Source of the DNA: Viridibacterium sp035456105 | Lineage (GTDB): Bacteria; Pseudomonadota; Gammaproteobacteria; Burkholderiales; Rhodocyclaceae | Reading direction: 5' to 3' | Assembly: GCA_035456105.1 (NCBI GenBank) | Contig: DATIDV010000048.1 | Coordinates: 1-64,000, forward strand | Length of the DNA stretch: 64,000 bases | Part shown: positions 61,194 to 64,000 of the stretch, piece by piece | Layout of the letters: the number at the start of each line of letters is the position of its first letter | Numbering within the stretch: the stretch's first letter is position 1 | Notes under the pieces: generated by a model | Told to the model about the DNA's origin: nothing | Seen by the model: the letters and a program-made list of their open reading frames with translations, nothing else | The model's database searches: none | Program-made: the position numbers and the translations under genes

Positions 61194-62042
61194 ATGCAAG
61201 TGGAATTGCTCACCTGTGCGCTGGGCGCGGAGCTCAAACAGGTCAGCCTCGCCGAAGCTGCGCGCAACGACGACCTGTTCGGCGAGATCAAGGCGCTGCT
61301 GCTCAAACACAAGGTCTTGTTCCTGCGCAATCAGGACATCAGCGATGCCGAACACGCGGCCTTCGCGCGGCGCTTCGGCGAACTGGAGGATCACCCCATC
61401 GCAGGCAGTGTCGAAGGCGAGCCCGGCATCATCAAGATCTACAAGAGCCCTGAAAACCCGCCAGAGCGCTACGAGAATGCCTGGCATACCGATGCGACCT
61501 GGCGCGAGCAGCCACCGATGGGTGCAGTGCTGCGTTGTATCGAGTGCCCGCCGGTTGGCGGCGACACCATGTGGGCAGATATGGAGCTGGCCTACGAAGG
61601 CCTGCCCGAGCACGTCAAGGAAACCATTGACAGCCTGCGCGCACGCCACAGCATCGAGGCCACCTTCATGGCGGCGCGGCCCATCGAGGATCGCCTGAGG
61701 ATGCGCGAGCGTTTTCCGGACCCCGAACATCCGGTCGTGCGCACGCACCCGGAGACTGGCCGCAAGAGCCTGTTCCTGAACGGTTTCGCCACGCACTTCA
61801 CCAACTACCACACCCCCCGACGCGTGCGTGTTGGCGAAGATTTCCATCCTGCTACCGAAGGCCTGATGAGCTACCTGCTGGGTCGGGCCAATATTCCTGA
61901 ATACCAGGTGCGCTGGCGCTGGACGCCGAATAGCGTGGCGATCTGGGACAACCGCTGCACGCAGCACTATGCCGTGATGGACTACCCGCCCAGCCACCGC
62001 AAGATGCATCGCGCCACGATCGTGGGTGATCGTCCGTTCTGA
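61194..62042 (+). CDS. TauD/TfdA family Fe(II)/2-oxoglutarate dioxygenase
   Basis: 282 residues from the ATG at 61194 (GGAAGGAT upstream; an earlier ATG at 61131 is less likely). Iron ligands are H98 and D100 (AWHTDATWRE) and H258 (CTQHYAVMDY); oxoglutarate-binding Arg near 273 (HRATIVGDRPF). Compared with the gene at 50375 it is closer to classic TauD/TfdA in its C-terminus (WRWTPNSVAIWDNR). It may release sulfite or cleave an ether. A convergent amino-acid-type ABC transporter lies downstream. Confidence 0.92.
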   Translation: MQVELLTCALGAELKQVSLAEAARNDDLFGEIKALLLKHKVLFLRNQDISDAEHAAFARRFGELEDHPIAGSVEGEPGIIKIYKSPENPPERYENAWHTDATWREQPPMGAVLRCIECPPVGGDTMWADMELAYEGLPEHVKETIDSLRARHSIEATFMAARPIEDRLRMRERFPDPEHPVVRTHPETGRKSLFLNGFATHFTNYHTPRRVRVGEDFHPATEGLMSYLLGRANIPEYQVRWRWTPNSVAIWDNRCTQHYAVMDYPPSHRKMHRATIVGDRPF

Positions 62043-62062
62043 GTTATTCCGTAGTCTTTCTC

Positions 62063-62088
62063 GTCGCCAGCTTGCCTGACCTGGCGAC
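62063..62088. terminator. Hairpin between convergent genes
   Basis: GTCGCCAG-CTTGCCTGAC-CTGGCGAC, an 8-base stem lying in the gap between the convergent dioxygenase and ABC ATPase genes. Probably a two-way terminator. Confidence 0.45.
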
Positions 62089-62095
62089 CCGCCGC

Positions 62096-62884
62096 TCACA
62101 GCATGCTGTGGAGAAAGGCCTGACTGCGTGGATGCTGCGGGTTGGCGAAGAAGTCGGCGGCCGGGCGTGATTCGACGATCTCACCGTTGTCCATGAAGAT
62201 CACGCGGTTGGCGACTTCACGTGCGAAGCCCATCTCGTGCGTGACGACCAGCATGGTCATGTGCTCGTCCGCGAGCTGGCGCATGGTGCGCAGCACCTCG
62301 CCGGTGAGTTCGGGGTCGAGCGCCGAGGTCGGCTCGTCGAACAGCATGATGTCCGGCTCCATGGCCAGCGCACGGGCGATCGCCACGCGCTGCTTCTGGC
62401 CGCCGGAGAGGCGCGCGGGGTAGGCGTCGCGCTTGGCGGCGAGGCCCACCTTGTCGAGCAGGGCTTCGGCGCGCGGCAGGATGGCTTCGCGCGAGATGCC
62501 TTTCACGGTGATCGGTGCTTCGATGATGTTCTGCAGCACCGTCATGTGCGGGAACAGGTTGAAGTGCTGGAACACCATGCCCATGCGCCGGCAGATGCGA
62601 CGCAGGTCGGCCTCCGGTGCGTAACGACAGTGGCCTTGCGCGTCGGTGTCGGCAAGCACTTCGCCTTCGATCTCGATGCGTCCTGCATTGATGGTCTCGA
62701 GATGGTTGAGGCAGCGCAGCAGCGTGCTCTTGCCGGAGCCCGAGGGGCCGATGACGGCGATCACTTCGCCGCGCTGCATTTCCAGCGACACGCCGCGCAG
62801 CACCTCGTTGTGGCCGAAGCGCTTTCGCAGGTCGCTGGCTCGGATCATCAACTCGTTGGTGAGATCACTCGTCGTGGGCTGCAT
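62096..62884 (-). CDS. Polar amino-acid ABC transporter ATPase (GlnQ/HisP type)
   Basis: 262 residues from the ATG at 62884, overlapping the permease gene by 20 bases; an ATG at 62848 is a plausible alternative start. Walker A GPSGSGKST, Q-loop and family motif RMGMVFQHFNLFPHMTVLQN, signature LSGGQKQRVAIARAL, Walker B IMLFDEPTSALD. The NLFPHMTVLQN segment is diagnostic of polar amino-acid transporters. Substrate unknown. Confidence 0.93.
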   Translation of the reverse strand: MQPTTSDLTNELMIRASDLRKRFGHNEVLRGVSLEMQRGEVIAVIGPSGSGKSTLLRCLNHLETINAGRIEIEGEVLADTDAQGHCRYAPEADLRRICRRMGMVFQHFNLFPHMTVLQNIIEAPITVKGISREAILPRAEALLDKVGLAAKRDAYPARLSGGQKQRVAIARALAMEPDIMLFDEPTSALDPELTGEVLRTMRQLADEHMTMLVVTHEMGFAREVANRVIFMDNGEIVESRPAADFFANPQHPRSQAFLHSML

Positions 62885-63518
62885 AACGTTTCTCGAGAGA
62901 CTGGAAGCCCCAGGTAAGGATCAGGGTCATGAGCAGGTAGAAGGCTGCGGCGACGAGGAAGGGCGAGGTGGTGAAATCGCGCTGCACGATGCCGCGCGCG
63001 GCGCGCAACAGATCGTTCATGGCCAGCACGTAGATCAGCGAGGTGTCCTTGACCAGCGTGATGGTTTCGTTGGAGACGGGGGGCAGCACGCGTCGGATCA
63101 TTTGCGGCAGCACGATGCGGCGCATGGTCTGCGTGTAGGTGAAGCCGAGTGCCTTGGCGCCTTCGTACTGACCGCGATCGATGGACTGGATGCCGGCGCG
63201 GAAGATCTCCGCGAAGTAGGCTGCGTAGTTGAGCACGAATGCCAGGATGGCGGACGGGAAGTCCGGCAGGCGCACACCGATCACCGGCACGAAGGGCAGC
63301 GCGAAGTAGATGAACAGCATCTGCAGCATGAGCGGCGTGCCACGCATGAGCCAGATGTAGCCATTGACCGCCTGACTCAGTACGCCCCAGCGCGAAATGC
63401 GGCCCAACGCCAGCGCGAGACCCAGCGGCACGGCCAGCACGAGGGTGATGGCGAACATCTGCAGCGTGACGACCGTGCCCTGCAGCAACGGCGGGAGGAT
63501 ATGGAGGAGGTAATCCAT
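62865..63518 (-). CDS. Polar amino-acid ABC transporter permease
   Basis: 217 residues, five predicted membrane helices, HisM/GlnP family (LLQGTVVTLQMFAITLVLAV at the start; the WLMRGTPLMLQMLFIYFALP motif; ABC-interacting loop EGAKALGFTYTQTMRRIVLP). A single permease gene here suggests a homodimeric channel. The ATPase gene follows with overlap; the binding-protein gene precedes by about 80 bases. Confidence 0.94.
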   Translation of the reverse strand: MDYLLHILPPLLQGTVVTLQMFAITLVLAVPLGLALALGRISRWGVLSQAVNGYIWLMRGTPLMLQMLFIYFALPFVPVIGVRLPDFPSAILAFVLNYAAYFAEIFRAGIQSIDRGQYEGAKALGFTYTQTMRRIVLPQMIRRVLPPVSNETITLVKDTSLIYVLAMNDLLRAARGIVQRDFTTSPFLVAAAFYLLMTLILTWGFQSLEKRYAAHDE

Positions 63519-63601
63519 CGTGGCAGCGCCGGGCGGCTATCGGGTTTGACGAGGCATATGACGAGTGACTTGATGATTCAAGTGGCGACTCATTTCACAA
63601 C

Positions 63602-64000
63602 TCATTTGACAATATTCGTGCCGAACCACTGCTGCGAGATGCGCGCTGCGCTGCCATCCTGCTTCATGTCGGCAAGTGCCTTGTCGAGTTTGCCGAGCAG
63701 TTCGAGATCGTTCTTGCGCACGCCCACGCCGTAGTCCTCAGTGCCGAAGTTGTCGTCGAGCACGCGGTATTCGCCCGCCTTCTTGGCGGCGTAGTAGCGG
63801 CCGACCACTTCGTCGACGACGATGGCATCCAGGCGCCCGGTGGCGACGTCCATCAGCGCGGTCACGTTGTCGCTGAACTTCCTCAGGTCCTTGAGTGTGG
63901 CGTGTGCAGGATCCTTCTCGACGGCCTCTACGGCGCTGCTGCCGTCCTGCACGCCGACGACCTTGCCGGCCAGATCGGCCTTGGTCTTGATTGCGGAGCT
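63602..64000 (-). CDS. Amino-acid ABC transporter substrate-binding protein, C-terminal part
   Basis: The open frame runs off the right edge, so only about the last 132 residues are visible. Family 3 binding-protein marks are DLAGKVVGVQDGSSAVEAVE, GRLDAIVVDEVVGRYYAAKK and the closing LDKALADMKQDGSAARISQQ before WFG. It is transcribed ahead of the permease and ATPase genes and completes the transporter. The signal peptide lies outside the window. Confidence 0.93.
   Translation of the reverse strand, partial: SSAIKTKADLAGKVVGVQDGSSAVEAVEKDPAHATLKDLRKFSDNVTALMDVATGRLDAIVVDEVVGRYYAAKKAGEYRVLDDNFGTEDYGVGVRKNDLELLGKLDKALADMKQDGSAARISQQWFGTNIVK

Overview
The window looks like a GC-rich betaproteobacterial chromosome (Rhodocyclales- or Burkholderiales-like) from a facultative anaerobe. 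The basis is gene content: RegB/RegA with a cyo-type oxidase, a norCBQD nitric oxide reductase cluster, an oxygen-independent ribonucleotide reductase, HgdB/Bcr-type radical-chemistry proteins, and DUF1302/DUF1329 outer-membrane genes. No rRNA, tRNA, transposase, phage gene or CRISPR array was seen.

Layout. 1-6.3 kb: siderophore uptake (PepSY-TM protein cut by the edge, TonB receptor with a probable Fur box), then divergent metR and metE. 6.4-10.5 kb: SnoaL-like protein, nrdD-nrdG behind a probable NrdR box pair, DUF3597 protein. 10.8-21.8 kb: a nine-gene minus-strand operon for an acid sugar (enolase-superfamily dehydratase, oligopeptide-type ABC importer, GarL-like aldolase, tartronate semialdehyde reductase, glycerate kinase) with a divergent GntR/FadR-type regulator. 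21.9-27.2 kb: housekeeping genes (HDOD protein, oligopeptidase A, a DUF4124-glutaredoxin protein, a PH-domain membrane protein, an oxidoreductase). 27.2-35.8 kb: cyoABCD-surf1-regB-regA on the minus strand and a divergent MFS transporter. 36.4-44.4 kb: DUF1302, DUF1329, YCF48-like, RND and MFS genes, a probable envelope transport block. 44.7-50.2 kb: ferredoxin, BcrD/HgdC-like activase, an activase-dehydratase fusion, a second HgdB-like protein and a quinone oxidoreductase. 50.4-52.2 kb: TauD-family dioxygenase and an SDR enzyme. 52.6-57.9 kb: a 41-residue membrane protein followed by norC-norB-norQ-norD, with an unusual diheme NorC. 58.2-64.0 kb: a MalT-like LuxR regulator, a divergent TauD-family dioxygenase and a polar amino-acid ABC transporter cut by the right edge.

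Most noteworthy is the three-gene HgdB/Bcr-family system at 44.7-49.1 kb. It has the four domain types of a class I benzoyl-CoA reductase (two ATPases, two catalytic-type subunits), but one ATPase is fused to one catalytic-type domain. Its substrate cannot be read from sequence. Other points of interest are the diheme NorC, the small protein ahead of it, and a 107-118 bp inverted-repeat element present three times, twice positioned so that its terminal GTAG supplies the stop codon of adjoining genes.
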